DNA of 64,000 nt, taken from Nostocoides sp. HKS02 (GTDB lineage: Bacteria; Actinomycetota; Actinomycetes; Actinomycetales; Dermatophilaceae). Location of the stretch: contig NZ_CP046121.1 in the NCBI RefSeq assembly GCF_009707485.1, positions 2,542,001-2,606,000 of the forward strand, written 5' to 3'. Below, in pieces: positions 8,632 through 18,854 of this stretch (position 1 is its first letter; the number at the start of each line of letters is the position of its first letter). The notes under the pieces were generated by a model, which saw only the letters and a list, made by a program, of their open reading frames with translations, was not told where the DNA came from and ran no database searches. Position numbers and translations under genes: made by a program.

Positions 8632-9133
8632 ATGGACGGCTACGACCGCACTCAGGAGTCGCCCGCCCAGCGCATCGACCGCAACTGGGAAGAGCTGCTG
8701 CAGGAGCTGCGCGTCTCGCAGACCGGTGTCCAGCTGCTCACCGGCTTCCCTCATGACGGTGCCGTTGCAGCCTGCGTTCCACCAGCTCGACGCCCTCGAG
8801 CGCGGCGCCTACGTCGTCGCCATCAGCGCCAGCATCCTCGCCACGTGCTTGCTCATCGCACCCGTCGCCCTGCATCGCGCGCTGTTTCGTCGCCGCCGCA
8901 AGCAGACCCTCGTGACGCTCGGACACTGGCTCGCCGTGAGCGGTCTGGGCTTCCTCGCCGCCGCCATCGTCGGTGTCGTGACCCTCGTGTTCGTGCTCGT
9001 GTTCGGGCGCACGTCCGGCCTGTGGATCGGCGCCCTCGCCGCGGTCATCTTCACCAGCGTGTGGCTGGTCGGGCCGGTCGCGCTGCGCGAACGCCTCGGC
9101 GACCAGCCCCGGACACCGTCAGACAGGCCCTGA
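8632..9133 (+). pseudogene. DUF6328 family membrane protein, frame broken by one base
   Basis: The N-terminus MDGYDRTQESPAQRIDRNWEE through QTGVQLLTGF continues in the next frame as LMTVPLQPAFHQLDALERGA, followed by membrane segments, exactly as in DUF6328 proteins (NWxELLQELRVxQTGVQxLTGF). The break is in TTCCCTCATG at 8746-8755: one C fewer at 8748-8750 restores a 166-residue protein with about four transmembrane segments. A consensus error is likelier than decay, since both parts are well conserved. Function of the family unknown. Confidence 0.8.
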
Positions 9134-9192
9134 GCAGGCGTGATGCCGGGGGCCGGGTTATGGTCGAAGGACCCGACCAAAGGATCGAAACC

Positions 9193-9525
9193 ATGTCCAA
9201 GCTGTCCTTCCTCGCGGGCCTCGGCGTGGGCTACGTGCTCGGCGCCAAGGCGGGCCAGAAGCGCTACGCGCAGATCCGGAACCACGCCGAGCGGGTGTGG
9301 TCCAGCGACCCGGTGCAGGCCCGGGTCGACACGGTGAAGCAGACCGTCAAGGACCAGGCGCCCGCGGTCGCCGCCAAGCTCGGCGACGCCGCCAAGAGCG
9401 CAGGGGCCTCGGCCAAGGAGCGCCTGACCGGCGAAGACCTGCCCCCGAGCCTCCACCGCGGCACCGATCACCGGCTGCATGCAGACACCACCGGATACGG
9501 CCCGGGCGGCGACAAGCTGCCCTGA
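9193..9525 (+). CDS. Small YtxH-like membrane-anchored protein
   Basis: 110 residues starting MSKLSFLAGLGVGYVLGAKAG, a short glycine-rich membrane segment typical of YtxH-like proteins. A basic, helical, lysine- and alanine-rich stretch (about 40-80) and a polar tail follow. The family is linked to stress but has no known biochemical function. ATG 9193 is preceded by a weak AAGGAT. Probably one membrane segment with a cytoplasmic tail. Confidence 0.75.
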   Translation: MSKLSFLAGLGVGYVLGAKAGQKRYAQIRNHAERVWSSDPVQARVDTVKQTVKDQAPAVAAKLGDAAKSAGASAKERLTGEDLPPSLHRGTDHRLHADTTGYGPGGDKLP

Positions 9526-9532
9526 CGCAGGC

Positions 9533-9561
9533 ACCCTGCCCTCAGATCCAGAGGGCAGGGT
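9533..9561. terminator. Bidirectional terminator hairpin overlapping the cysE stop
   Basis: 11-bp perfect stem ACCCTGCCCTC / GAGGGCAGGGT with a 7-nt loop between convergent genes; the cysE stop codon lies at its edge. Confidence 0.7.
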
Positions 9562-10141
9562 CCTTGAACATCGCCTCGTACGGGTCCTCGCGGCCCTGCG
9601 GGAACCGGATGGTGGCCGGTATGCCGGTGGCGATCGCGCCGCTCGGGACGTCCTTCACGACCACCGAGTTCGCCCCGATCTGGACGTCGTCACCGACGTA
9701 GACCGGGCCGAGGATGCGCGCCCCGGCGCCGATGGTCACGCGGCTGCCGACGGTGGGGTGACGCTTGACGCGCTGCAGCGACCGACCGCCCAGGGTCACG
9801 CCGTGGTAGAGCATCACGTCGTCGCCGACCTCGGCCGTCTCGCCGATGACAACCCCCATGCCGTGGTCGATGAAGAACCGCGCCCCGATGACCGCGCCGG
9901 GGTGGATCTCCACACCCGTGATCGAGCGCACGACCGTCATGAGGACCCGCGCCACGGGCTTGGCCAGCCCGCCGCGCAGCCACAGGCGGTGCGCCAGCCG
10001 GTAGGCCCAGATCGCGTGCAGGCCAGGGGAGTTCAACAGGACGTCGGCCCGCGACGTCGCCGCCGGGTCACGCTCGATGGCCGCGTCGAGGTCGTCGACG
10101 ATGCGGCTTCGCGCGTGGCGGGCGTAGAGGGCTGGGGACAC
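9542..10141 (-). CDS. cysE: Serine O-acetyltransferase
   Basis: Short-form serine acetyltransferase, 199 residues, making O-acetylserine from serine and acetyl-CoA for cysteine synthesis. Seen: [20 protein letters not shown], then left-handed beta-helix hexapeptide repeats with [19 protein letters not shown] (catalytic His), [20 protein letters not shown] and [22 protein letters not shown] 10141 is the best start although its ribosome site is poor. It lies 17 nt after cysK on the same strand; the two enzymes catalyse consecutive steps and can form the cysteine synthase complex. Confidence 0.92.
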   Translation of the reverse strand: MSPALYARHARSRIVDDLDAAIERDPAATSRADVLLNSPGLHAIWAYRLAHRLWLRGGLAKPVARVLMTVVRSITGVEIHPGAVIGARFFIDHGMGVVIGETAEVGDDVMLYHGVTLGGRSLQRVKRHPTVGSRVTIGAGARILGPVYVGDDVQIGANSVVVKDVPSGAIATGIPATIRFPQGREDPYEAMFKDPALWI

Positions 10142-10158
10142 GAAGGAAGCGCCGCCCG

Positions 10159-11085
10159 TCAGTCGAGTAGGTCGGAGAAGAGGATGGTCGACAGGTAGCG
10201 CTCGCCGAAGCTGGGGATGATGACGACGATCGTCTTCCCGGCGTTCTCGGGGCGGGTGGCCACCTGGTTGGCTGCAGCGAGCGCGGCACCAGAGGAGATG
10301 CCGACGAGCAAGCCCTCCTCCTTGGCGGCGCGACGGGCCCACTCGACCGAGGTCTCGGCGTTGATGTCGATGACCTCGTCGTAGATGTCGCGGTCGAGGA
10401 TCTCGGGGACAAAGTTGGCGCCGAGGCCCTGGATCTTGTGCGGTCCCGGCTGTCCACCGTTGAGGATCGGCGACTCCGCGGGCTCGACGGCAATCATCTG
10501 CACCCCTGGCTTGCGCGCCTTGAGCACCTGGCCCACGCCGGTGATGGTGCCGCCCGTGCCGATGCCGGCGACGACGATGTCGACCTGGCCGTCGGTGTCC
10601 TTCCAGATCTCCTCGGCGGTGGTCTTGCGGTGGATCTCGGGGTTCGCCTCGTTCGCGAACTGCCGGGCGAGGATCCCACCGCGTTCGGCGGCGATCTCCT
10701 CGGACCGGGTGACGGCGCCCTTCATGCCGAGCGCACCCTCGGTGAGCACGAGCTCGGCGCCGTAGGCACGCAGCAGGGCGCGGCGCTCCTTGGACATCGT
10801 CTCGGGCATGGTCAGGACGACGTTGTAGCCACGGGCCGCCCCCACCATGGCGAGCGCGATACCGGTGTTGCCGGAGGTGGCCTCGACGATCGTGCCGCCG
10901 GGCTTCAGCTGGCCGGAGGCCTCGGCCGCGTCGATGATCGAGACGCCGATGCGGTCCTTGACCGACGATGCCGGGTTGTAGAACTCGAGCTTGGCGGCGA
11001 CGGTGGCCTCGCTGTCGATGAGGCGGTTGATCCGCACCAGGGGCGTGTTGCCGATGAGCTTGGTGACGTCGTCATAGATGGGCAT
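10159..11085 (-). CDS. cysK: Cysteine synthase A (O-acetylserine sulfhydrylase)
   Basis: PLP fold-type II enzyme of 308 residues making cysteine from O-acetylserine and sulfide. Seen: [27 protein letters not shown] with the PLP lysine near residue 44, [13 protein letters not shown] (substrate loop), [10 protein letters not shown] (PLP phosphate loop) and [13 protein letters not shown]. Upstream GAGGAAG provides the ribosome site for ATG 11085. First gene of cysKE; an AT-richer stretch at about 11160-11200 probably holds the promoter. Confidence 0.96.
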   Translation of the reverse strand: MPIYDDVTKLIGNTPLVRINRLIDSEATVAAKLEFYNPASSVKDRIGVSIIDAAEASGQLKPGGTIVEATSGNTGIALAMVGAARGYNVVLTMPETMSKERRALLRAYGAELVLTEGALGMKGAVTRSEEIAAERGGILARQFANEANPEIHRKTTAEEIWKDTDGQVDIVVAGIGTGGTITGVGQVLKARKPGVQMIAVEPAESPILNGGQPGPHKIQGLGANFVPEILDRDIYDEVIDINAETSVEWARRAAKEEGLLVGISSGAALAAANQVATRPENAGKTIVVIIPSFGERYLSTILFSDLLD

Positions 11086-11315
11086 GCGCGCTTCCTCGGA
11101 TCGGTATGCCGCGTGCGGACAGCGCGCGGGCGTGGACGGTCGCCAGTGTCAGCGAACCTGACGTTATGTGTATTCCAACAGATCGTTATGCCGTCTGGCA
11201 ACGCGCGTCCGCGAATCGGCATACCGCCCTCCCGGGCCCGAAATCGGCGCGAACCCGCAGGAATCCTCCGGTGCGGCGAGGGTCACAGACAGGTGAGCAA
11301 GCGCTTAGCGCCCAC

Positions 11316-11321
11316 TAGAGT
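11316..11321 (+). promoter_or_regulatory. Likely -10 box of the Fe-S oxidoreductase gene
   Basis: TAGAGT 7 nt before ATG 11329; no Shine-Dalgarno sequence. Confidence 0.45.
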
Positions 11322-11328
11322 GACGGCC

Positions 11329-13650
11329 ATGTCTGCGCTCCAGGTCGTCGCGCTCGTCGTCTGCGGGGTGGTCACCGTCGTGGCCGTGGCCCTGTTCGCC
11401 CGGGTGGTCACCCACTTCCTCAGTGTCTTCCGGCTCGGTCAGCCCGACGCCAGCCGCACGCAGGACAAGGGCGCCCGCACGGTGACCTTGCTGCGTGAGT
11501 TCCTCGGCCACACGCGGATGTCGCGGCTGCCGGTGGTGGCGGTGGCGCACTGGTTCACGATGATCAGCTTCGGGGTGTTGTTCTTCACCCTGGTCAACGC
11601 CTTCGGCCAGCTGGTCTCGCCCTCGTGGACGCTGCCGCTGATCGGCCACTTCCCGCCCTACGAATGGGTCACCGAGTTCTTCGCCTGGACCGGCCTGATC
11701 GGCATCGTCGCGCTGATGGCGATCCGGCAGAAGAACCACCCGCGCTCGGCAGCCGGCGAGGGCGGCCGGCGCAGCCGGTTCTACGGCTCGACCTTCTGGC
11801 AGGCCTACTACGTCGAGCTCACCATCCTCGGCGTCACCCTCTGCATCGTCACGCTCCGCGGCCTCGAGTACGCCCTCGAGAAGGCCAGCAGCGGGGGTGA
11901 CGCGACCGCCCTGCACTTCCCGCTCACGAGCTGGCTGGGTGGCCTGTTCGACGGTTCCAGCACGGGCAGCCTCGAGAACGCGATCGTCGTCGTCGCGGCC
12001 GTGAAGATCCTCATCTCGTTCGCCTGGATGATCACCATCTCGCTGCAGCCGACGATGGGCGTCGCCTGGCACCGCTTCCTCGCCTTCTTCAACATCTTCC
12101 TCAAGCGCCACGCCGACGGCCGCACCTCGCTGGGAGCCCTGCAGCCGATGCTCGTCAAGGGTGAGCCGGTGGACTTCGAGAACATCGAGGAGCTCGACGA
12201 GGACGCCCCACTGGGCGTCGGCAAGGTCGAGGACTTCACCTGGAAGGGGCTGCTCGACTTCACCACGTGCACCGAGTGCGGCCGCTGCCAGTCCCAGTGC
12301 CCCGCGTGGAACACCGACAAGCCCCTGTCCCCCAAGCTGCTCGTCATGGCGCTGCGCGACCACGCCCACGCCAAGGCGCCCTGGCTGCTCGCGGCTGAGT
12401 CCGACCGCGAAGGGCTGGGTGAGAGCGTGAACGCGCTGGCAGCTGCCAGTCTCGTGGGTGAGACCGGGTATGCCGCGGACTCGCCGCTCGCGGCATACAA
12501 CCCGCACGGCCCGGACGCCGTGATCGACCTGGACGTGCTGTGGTCGTGCACCACCTGTGGCGCCTGCGTCGAGCAGTGCCCCGTCGACATCGAGCACGTC
12601 GACGCCATCGTCGACATGCGCCGCTACCAGACCCTCATCGAGAGCGCCTTCCCGGCCGAGCTCGGGGGCCTGTTCAAGAACCTCGAGAACAAGGGCAACC
12701 CGTGGGGCATGGCGGCTCGGGCGCGGCTCGACTGGGCCAAGGACCTGCCGTTCCCCGTGAAGATCCTCGGGCAGGACGTCGAGTCCGCCGATGACGTCGA
12801 CTACCTGTTCTGGGTCGGCTGCGCCGGGGCGTACGAGGACCGGGCGAAGAAGACCACCCGCGCGGTGGCCGAGCTGCTCGACCAGGCGGGGGTGACCTTC
12901 GCGATCCTCGGCGACGGTGAGACCTGCACCGGCGACTCGGCCCGTCGCGCGGGCAACGAGTTCCTCTTCCAGATGCTCGCCCAGCAGAACGTCGAGACCC
13001 TCAACGAGGCCGGCGCGACCAAGATCGTCGTCACCTGCGCGCACTGCTTCAACACCATCAAGAACGAGTACCCCCAGCTCGGCGGCAAGTACGAGGTCGT
13101 CCACCACACCCAGCTGCTCAACCGCCTCGTCCGCGAGAAGAAGCTGGTCCCGGTGGCCCGCCCCTCCGACGCCCCCGGCAAGTCGACGGCCAAGAACGTC
13201 GCCTCCACCGCCGAGACGGTCACGTACCACGACCCGTGCTACCTCGGCCGTCACAACGACGTCTACGCCCCGCCGCGCGAGCTCATCGGGGCGCTGCCCG
13301 GGGTCGAGCTCAAGGAGATGGAGCGCACCAAGGAGAAGTCGTTCTGCTGCGGCGCGGGCGGCGCCCGCATGTGGATGGAGGAGAAGCTCGGCACGCGGAT
13401 CAACACCAACCGCACCGAGGAAGCCCTGGGCACCGGCGCGGAGCGGATCGCCATCGGCTGCCCGTTCTGCCGCGTGATGATCTCCGACGGCCTCACGGCC
13501 AAGCAGTCCGAGGGCATCGGTGAGCAGGTCGAGGTCGTCGACGTCGCCCAGATGCTGCTCGCCGCGGTCAAGCGCGGGGATGGTGGCCAGCCGGTCGAGC
13601 CCGAGGTCAGCGAACCGACTCCCGACCCCGAGCCCGCACCTGTCGGCTGA
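11329..13650 (+). CDS. Membrane-bound Fe-S oxidoreductase (HdrD/Rv0338c-like)
   Basis: 773 residues. An N-terminal membrane part (about 1-240, several hydrophobic segments, DsrM/NarI-like) is followed by two 4Fe-4S motifs, CTECGRCQSQCPAWNTDKP near 314 and CTTCGACVEQCPVDIEHVD near 407. Two cysteine-rich CCG domains follow, including TCAHCFNTIKNEYP and SFCCGAGGARMWMEE near 672. This architecture matches the actinobacterial heterodisulfide-reductase-like protein Rv0338c of M. tuberculosis. It presumably moves electrons between the membrane quinone pool and an unknown partner. The leaderless-type start at ATG 11329 fits the first membrane segment. Its end overlaps the convergent acyltransferase gene. 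Confidence 0.9.
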   Translation: MSALQVVALVVCGVVTVVAVALFARVVTHFLSVFRLGQPDASRTQDKGARTVTLLREFLGHTRMSRLPVVAVAHWFTMISFGVLFFTLVNAFGQLVSPSWTLPLIGHFPPYEWVTEFFAWTGLIGIVALMAIRQKNHPRSAAGEGGRRSRFYGSTFWQAYYVELTILGVTLCIVTLRGLEYALEKASSGGDATALHFPLTSWLGGLFDGSSTGSLENAIVVVAAVKILISFAWMITISLQPTMGVAWHRFLAFFNIFLKRHADGRTSLGALQPMLVKGEPVDFENIEELDEDAPLGVGKVEDFTWKGLLDFTTCTECGRCQSQCPAWNTDKPLSPKLLVMALRDHAHAKAPWLLAAESDREGLGESVNALAAASLVGETGYAADSPLAAYNPHGPDAVIDLDVLWSCTTCGACVEQCPVDIEHVDAIVDMRRYQTLIESAFPAELGGLFKNLENKGNPWGMAARARLDWAKDLPFPVKILGQDVESADDVDYLFWVGCAGAYEDRAKKTTRAVAELLDQAGVTFAILGDGETCTGDSARRAGNEFLFQMLAQQNVETLNEAGATKIVVTCAHCFNTIKNEYPQLGGKYEVVHHTQLLNRLVREKKLVPVARPSDAPGKSTAKNVASTAETVTYHDPCYLGRHNDVYAPPRELIGALPGVELKEMERTKEKSFCCGAGGARMWMEEKLGTRINTNRTEEALGTGAERIAIGCPFCRVMISDGLTAKQSEGIGEQVEVVDVAQMLLAAVKRGDGGQPVEPEVSEPTPDPEPAPVG

Positions 13651-14443
13651 CCCCGGCACCTCGCACACTCGGCATACCCCGCACGACCGCCTCCTCGAGG
13701 TGTCCGCACTCCTGCGGACACGGGGCGGCGCCGCCCCGGATGGCCGGCCACCACCACGCCCGGCCAGGATCGCGCGGCGGTTGGGGGTATGCCGCGACAA
13801 GGCTCTCGACCATCGCCTCGATCAGGGCGTGCGCCCGCGTGGTCAGCTGCTCGGCGTTCTCGCCCGGCCTCGGCACGATGGGGGCACCGACAAGGACCTG
13901 CACTGCCGTTCCGCGGCGCAGACTGATTCGCCCACCCACGGTGACGACCCGGTGGGCGCCCCAGTGGGCGACCGGGACCAGCGGAGCACCGGTGGCGAGC
14001 GCGAGGTGGGCTGCTCCGTGGCGCCAGTACGCCCGGTCGCGCACCGTGAAAGCCCGGCCGATGGTGGCCTCGGGGTAGATGCCGACGGCTTCTCCGGCCT
14101 GGAGGGCTCGCAGGGCCTGCCGAGCCGCGACCTCGCCGTGCGCGCGATCCACCGGGACGTGACCCATCCGGCGCATCGCCGACCCCACGACGGGCAGGTC
14201 GAACACCACCTGTTTGGCCAGGAACCGGATGAACCGGCGGCGCCGGGTGCCGACCAACCCCACGAGCATGAAGTCGATGAAGCTGTGGTGGTTGGCCACG
14301 ACGACCACGGCGCCGGTCGTCGGAAGGTGCTCGTCGCCGTGGACCTCGATGCGCAGGCCGAGCACCCGGAACACGCCACGGCAGGCCCGGATGACCAGGC
14401 GGTAGGTCACATCGCTCACCCCGGGGATTCGGAGCGGCGGCAC
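13607..14443 (-). CDS. 1-acyl-sn-glycerol-3-phosphate acyltransferase family protein
   Basis: PlsC-like lysophospholipid acyltransferase, 278 residues. Seen: the HxxxxD motif in VVVANHHSFIDFMLVG, FLAKQVVFDLPVVG, and the GIYPEATIGRAF block corresponding to the family FPEGT motif, with E and T conserved. The last 60 or so residues are low-complexity and overlap the 3' end of the convergent Fe-S gene by 44 bp. GTG 14443 is the longest sensible start; GTG at VSDVTYRL seven codons later is an alternative. Substrate unknown. Confidence 0.85.
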   Translation of the reverse strand: MPPLRIPGVSDVTYRLVIRACRGVFRVLGLRIEVHGDEHLPTTGAVVVVANHHSFIDFMLVGLVGTRRRRFIRFLAKQVVFDLPVVGSAMRRMGHVPVDRAHGEVAARQALRALQAGEAVGIYPEATIGRAFTVRDRAYWRHGAAHLALATGAPLVPVAHWGAHRVVTVGGRISLRRGTAVQVLVGAPIVPRPGENAEQLTTRAHALIEAMVESLVAAYPQPPRDPGRAWWWPAIRGGAAPCPQECGHLEEAVVRGMPSVRGAGVSRQVRARGRESVR

Positions 14444-14476
14444 GAAGCGCTTGGAGCCGGCCGTGGCGGGCCGGCC

Positions 14477-16910
14477 TCAGGCGATCTCGGCCATCAGCGC
14501 GGCGAGCTTGGCCCGCGACGCGATCTCGAGCTTGTGGAAGATGTGCGACAGGTGGGAGTCCACCGTCCGCGGTGACACGAAGAGCTGCTCGCCGATCTGG
14601 CGGTTCGTCAGCCCCTCGGCGACCAGCTCGGCCACCCGCAGCTCGGCCCGGGTCAGTGAGCCCAGTGGGTTGGTCACGGCGTCCCGCGGCTCGGGGCTGT
14701 CGAACAGCCGGACCACTGCCTCGACGCCGACCGCGGAGAGCTGCGCCGCGTCGAGCCACCCGGCCGGGCAGTCCCGAACGACCCCGACCGGCGCCTCGAG
14801 TCCCGGGCGGCAGTGACCTACGGCGCCACGGCCGACGCGCAACGCGGCCGCCGCGCCGCCGAGGTGGCGATGTGCCGCGTGCCCGGAGGCCGCGAGCAGG
14901 GCAGCGAGCCCGTCGAGTGCGTCCGCCACTCGAAGCGGCATGGGGATCTCGCTCGCGCGCCGCAGCGCCGACAGGTATGCCGCCTGCGCCTGGCCGGGCT
15001 CCCCCGCGGCCATGAGCGCGTCGCCCCCGAGCAGCAGCGCGTCGACGGCGTCCCGGCCGAGCGAGCTGCTGTCGGCGAGCACGACGATGTCGGCGGCGCG
15101 TCCAGCAGCCCGAGCCGCCTCCCCTGCGGCGAGCAGCTCACGCGCCTCCTGCAGCTGCACCACGAGCCGCACCGCCCACGGCAGCGTGTCGGACTCCACG
15201 GACATCGCCGACACGCCCGTCACCTGACGGTGCACGAGGTCTGCCAGCAGCGCGATGCGGTCCTCGTGGATCGCACGCGCCTGGTCGCGGGCGAACGCGG
15301 CAAGCGAGGCGGCCTCCACCAGTCGACCCCGCTCCCAGGCGATCTTGGCCTGCAGGGTGCGCGCGGACAGCGCGATCCACATCTCGTCGGGCGGGGGTGC
15401 ATCGAGGATCTGGGTGGCAAGCCTCTCGGCGCGGGTCAGGTCGCCTCTCGACACGCAGATGTCCATCAGGGTGCGCCGGACCTGACGCGTGACGTACGGG
15501 TCTGCGGCGCCCAGGCTGAGGGTGCGCTCGGCGTCGAGCCGGGCCGCCGCGAGGTTTCCGGCATCGAGGTGCATCTCCGCACGGATGGCGGCCGTCCGTG
15601 CCAGCTCGAGCGCGCGGGTCTCCTCGTCGAGCGCCGCAGCGTGCTGCTCGGCGCGGTCCAGCAGCCGAAGCCCCTCATAGGTTCCCCGCACCTCCGACGC
15701 GCAGATCCCGGCTCGCCTGGCCAGCTGCGAGCCGATGCCCGGCGGCCCGTCTCCGCTGGTGAGGACCGCTTCGAGCAGGTCGACCGCTTCGCGCGCCCGC
15801 ATGGCGGTGTACAGGGAGGAGAACGCCCGGTTGGCCAAGGCATATCCCTGGGGTCGCCCCTCGTCGGTCGAGCAGGCGTGGACGACGGCGGAGTGGAGCA
15901 GCTCGATCTCGCCCAGCCACGGCGCGTCCGCGGCGCCGCTGTTGTCCTCCTGGGGGATGACGCGCTCCGCCCACTCCAGCAGACCGGCATACGCCGCGCG
16001 GTCGTCACCCGTCTGCGCCGCAAGGCTTCGACCGAGCTCACGCAACGGCGGCAGCAGGTCGAACCGCCCGTCGGAATGCACCTCGACGAGGTTGCGTCGG
16101 GCCAGCGCGGACGCGAGCTGCACCGCCTCCGCGCGCGAGACGCTCCAGAGATCGGCCAGCACGTCCAGGCTCAGCGGGCGGCCAACGACCGCGAGGCGCC
16201 GAAACGAGCGCCGCTGCACCTCGTCGAGCAGGTCGTACGAGCGACGCAGGGCGTCCGCGAGGCTGGCAGCCGGTGTCACGTCGCGCACCCCGATCAGGGC
16301 GATCTGGACGGCCAGCTGCTCGACGACGGACGGCAGTCCCCCGCTGGACGCGAGGAGCCGACGCAGGGTGGCGGCGTGCTGGGTGAGGTCGACGCTCGGA
16401 CCCCCGGCCGCAACCACACGGGCCAGCAACAGCTCGACCAGGGGGGCCTTCGAGGGGCTGCGAGGTGGGCGGAACCGGCAGCGGCGGCAGGCGCAGGACG
16501 GTCTCATGCGGCCGGCCAGCCATCGTCGTGGCCGTGCACAACAGCCGGAAGCCGGCGGCGTCCTCGACGAGATCCTGCAGCACGACGCCGAGGCCCTCGA
16601 TGTGGTCGACGCCGTCGAGCACGAGCAGGACATCCTGCCCGTCGAGGGCGCGCTTGAGGGCCAGGTTCGGTGTGTCGCCGGGCGCCACCTCGGCCCGCAG
16701 GGCAGTGAGGCAGGCGGCGAGCAGCGCGTCGGTGGTCGGGTGACGGTGGGCGACCACCCAGGCCGTGCGGCTGGCGCGTGCTGCGACATGGCGGGCGACC
16801 AGCGTCTTGCCGCAGCCGGGCGCGCCCGTCAGGGTCACCCACCGGCTGCCGCTCGTCAGGTCGAGGAGCCGTTCGAGGAACTCCTCGCGACCCACGCAGG
16901 GAGTCAGCAC
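14477..16910 (-). pseudogene. LuxR-family ATPase transcriptional regulator, frame broken by one base
   Basis: Large LuxR-type regulator. The start MLTPCVGREEFLERLLDL leads to the P-loop GAPGCGKT (about 28-35) and the Walker B-like stretch VLLVLDGVD. A long helical TPR-like middle follows, then a C-terminal LuxR helix-turn-helix (LTRAELRVAELVAEGLTNRQIGEQL). The frame shifts at 16449-16450, where the forward strand reads CCTTCGAG; dropping one T restores ...SQPLEAPLVELLLARV... and an intact protein of 810 residues. GTG 16910 is supported by a -10 box 6 nt upstream. Effector and targets unknown; probably a consensus error, not a dead gene. Confidence 0.82.
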
Positions 16911-16916
16911 CCGAAC

Positions 16917-16959
16917 AGGCTATCCACGGCTCCGGGCAGATATCGGTGGTTTCACCGAT
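16917..16959 (-). promoter_or_regulatory. Promoter and dyad operator of the LuxR-type gene
   Basis: Reverse-strand TAGCCT (16917-16922) lies 6 nt before GTG 16910. A perfect 7-bp dyad ATCGGTG-GTTT-CACCGAT (16942-16959) covers the -35 position and could be an operator. Confidence 0.45.
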
Positions 16960-17075
16960 GCGGCGGCAGCGCGGCTGCGTCACCGTGGAGGCGGACGGAT
17001 CGAGATTCGGGCGCGGGCGGCGTGGAGGGGCATCTCCCAGAGCGGTGGATCTGATCGGCGGCACGCGCCGCCACG

Positions 17076-17115
17076 AAGGGCCGGGTGCAATCTCGGGGAG
17101 ACGCACCCGGCCCTT
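17076..17115. terminator. Terminator of the osmolyte ABC operon
   Basis: 13-bp perfect stem AAGGGCCGGGTGC / GCACCCGGCCCTT with a 14-nt loop, 26 nt after the substrate-binding protein stop. Confidence 0.8.
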
Positions 17116-17140
17116 GTCGTGTCCGGTCAGCCTTGCGAGG

Positions 17141-18067
17141 TCAGGCGAGCCCGTTCTTGGTCAGGAACTCCTTGGCGACCGCCGACGGGTCCTTCTTGTC
17201 GGTGACCACCTCGGTCAGCAGCGCCGCGAGGGTGGCCGTGTCGAGCTTGGCCGAGACGGCGTTGAGGGCACCCTCGATGGTCGGGGTGCTCTTGCTCTTG
17301 GTGAGGAGCGGCACGACGTTCTGCGCGGCATACATGTGCTTGGGGTCATCGAGGGCGACCAGGTTGTTCGCGGCGATGTTCGGGTCGGTGGTGAAGAGGT
17401 CACCGGCGTCGATCTGGCCGCTCTTGAGGGCGTTGAGGGTCAGCGGGCCACCAGCGTCGAGCGGGCGGAACTCCTTGAACGTGAGCCCGTAGATCGACTT
17501 GAAGCCGGGGATGCCGGTCGGGCGCGTCTTCCACTCCGGCGGGCCACCTACGGTGAGCTGCTGGGACTTGCCCGCGAGGTCGGCGATGGACTTCACGCCG
17601 AGCTGGTCGGCGCGAGACTTCTTCATCACCAGGGCGTCCTTGTCCTCGGCCGCCGACTTGTCGAGCACGGTGAGGGTCGCGGGCAACGCCGCCTTGAGCT
17701 CGGTGTAGACGCCGTCGGCGTCCTTGGCCGAGGCGCTCTTGTTGAAGTACTGGGTCAGGACGCCGGTGTACTCGGGGATGAGGTCGATCGACCCGTCCTG
17801 GAGCGCCGGGATGTAGGCCTCACGAGCACCGATGTTGAGGCGCTTGCTGACCTTGACCCCCTTCGCCTCGAGGGCACCGGCGTAGATCTCGGCAAGCAGC
17901 GCGCTCTCGGGGAAGTCGGCCGACCCGACGGTGATCCCGCCGCCGCTGGCGCCGCTGGAGCTTGCGCCCCCGGTGGACAACGGGTTGCTGCCCGAGTTGC
18001 CACAGGCCGCCATGGTCGCCATCGCGACCGCCATGGTCACGGTCAGAGCGATCTTGGGCATCTTCAC
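17141..18067 (-). CDS. Glycine betaine/choline-type ABC transporter substrate-binding lipoprotein
   Basis: 308-residue OpuAC/OsmF-family binding protein. An N-terminal lipoprotein signal, MKMPKIALTVTMAVAMATMAAC, has the lipobox Cys near residue 22. A Ser/Gly linker follows, then ITVGSADFPESALLAEIYAGA, DLIPEYTGVLTQYF and DLFTTDPNIAANNLVALDD. It delivers a quaternary-ammonium or similar osmolyte to the two permeases encoded just upstream. Last gene of the four-gene operon, 10 nt after the permease, and followed by a strong terminator. Exact ligand not predictable. Confidence 0.92.
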   Translation of the reverse strand: MKMPKIALTVTMAVAMATMAACGNSGSNPLSTGGASSSGASGGGITVGSADFPESALLAEIYAGALEAKGVKVSKRLNIGAREAYIPALQDGSIDLIPEYTGVLTQYFNKSASAKDADGVYTELKAALPATLTVLDKSAAEDKDALVMKKSRADQLGVKSIADLAGKSQQLTVGGPPEWKTRPTGIPGFKSIYGLTFKEFRPLDAGGPLTLNALKSGQIDAGDLFTTDPNIAANNLVALDDPKHMYAAQNVVPLLTKSKSTPTIEGALNAVSAKLDTATLAALLTEVVTDKKDPSAVAKEFLTKNGLA

Positions 18068-18077
18068 GAGCGTCTCC

Positions 18078-18854
18078 CTACTGTTCTGCCGGCTTCTGGG
18101 TCAGCCGACCGGTGTCCACGGTACGTGTCCTCGTGTCAATCTCTACATCATTGGGGGTATTCCCGCCGCGTGTCATTCGCCCACTGAGACCCGGCGACAC
18201 GGCGTACCGCTGCGCCAGGGCGAGGACCAGGTCGACGGCCAGCGCCAGCAGGGCCACGAGCACCGCGCCGGAGGCCATCTGGGGGAAGTCGCGCACCTTC
18301 TGACCGTCGATGAGGAACCGGCCCAGACCGCCCAGACCCGCGACGGCAGCGATGGTCGTCGTGGCCACCACCTGCAGCGCGCCCGAGCGAACCCCCGAGA
18401 ACACCAGGGGCAGGGCGCACGGCACCTCGACCTTGCGCAGGACCTCCAGGCCGGTCATGCCCATGCCCTTGGCGGCGTCGCGAGCCGCGGGGTCGACCTC
18501 GTCGACGCCGGCATACGCCCCGCTCATCATGGGCGGGATGGCGAGCACGACCAGCACGATCTCGCTCGGCACGAGGAACGCGGAGTCGCCCGAGAGCTGG
18601 GGGAAGAGCCAGAGCACCATGAGGTAGAGCAGGCCCAAGCTGGGGATGGCGCGGGCGGCACCCGCGAGGTTGACGACGAAGAAGCGTCCGCGGCCGGTGT
18701 GGCCGATGGCCAGGCCGATCGGGATCGCGATGACGGCGGCGATGCCCAGGGCGAGCGCGGAGTACCAGAGGTGCTCCCAGAGCCGGTGGGGTATGCCGTC
18801 GTCGCCGGACCAGTGGGCGGGGTCGGCCAGCCAGGACAGGATGTTGGCGATCAT
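18078..18854 (-). CDS. Osmolyte ABC transporter permease (OpuCD-like)
   Basis: 258-residue inner-membrane permease of the proU/OpuC type with about six hydrophobic segments. The coupling EAA-like loop is GAYAGVDEVDPAARDAAKGMGM followed by TGLEVLRKVEVPCALPLVF. ATG 18854 overlaps the preceding permease stop (ATGA), and the ATG 27 nt further upstream would overlap more deeply. It forms the membrane channel with the neighbouring permease. The C-terminal 25 residues are polar. Confidence 0.9.
   Translation of the reverse strand: MIANILSWLADPAHWSGDDGIPHRLWEHLWYSALALGIAAVIAIPIGLAIGHTGRGRFFVVNLAGAARAIPSLGLLYLMVLWLFPQLSGDSAFLVPSEIVLVVLAIPPMMSGAYAGVDEVDPAARDAAKGMGMTGLEVLRKVEVPCALPLVFSGVRSGALQVVATTTIAAVAGLGGLGRFLIDGQKVRDFPQMASGAVLVALLALAVDLVLALAQRYAVSPGLSGRMTRGGNTPNDVEIDTRTRTVDTGRLTQKPAEQ

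Noticed and set aside
11305..13800. An 831-codon open frame on the reverse strand opposite the Fe-S oxidoreductase
   Set aside because: Antisense shadow in high-GC DNA: composition is Gly/Arg/Asp/Val-rich with no domains, while the forward frame has clear Fe-S motifs.
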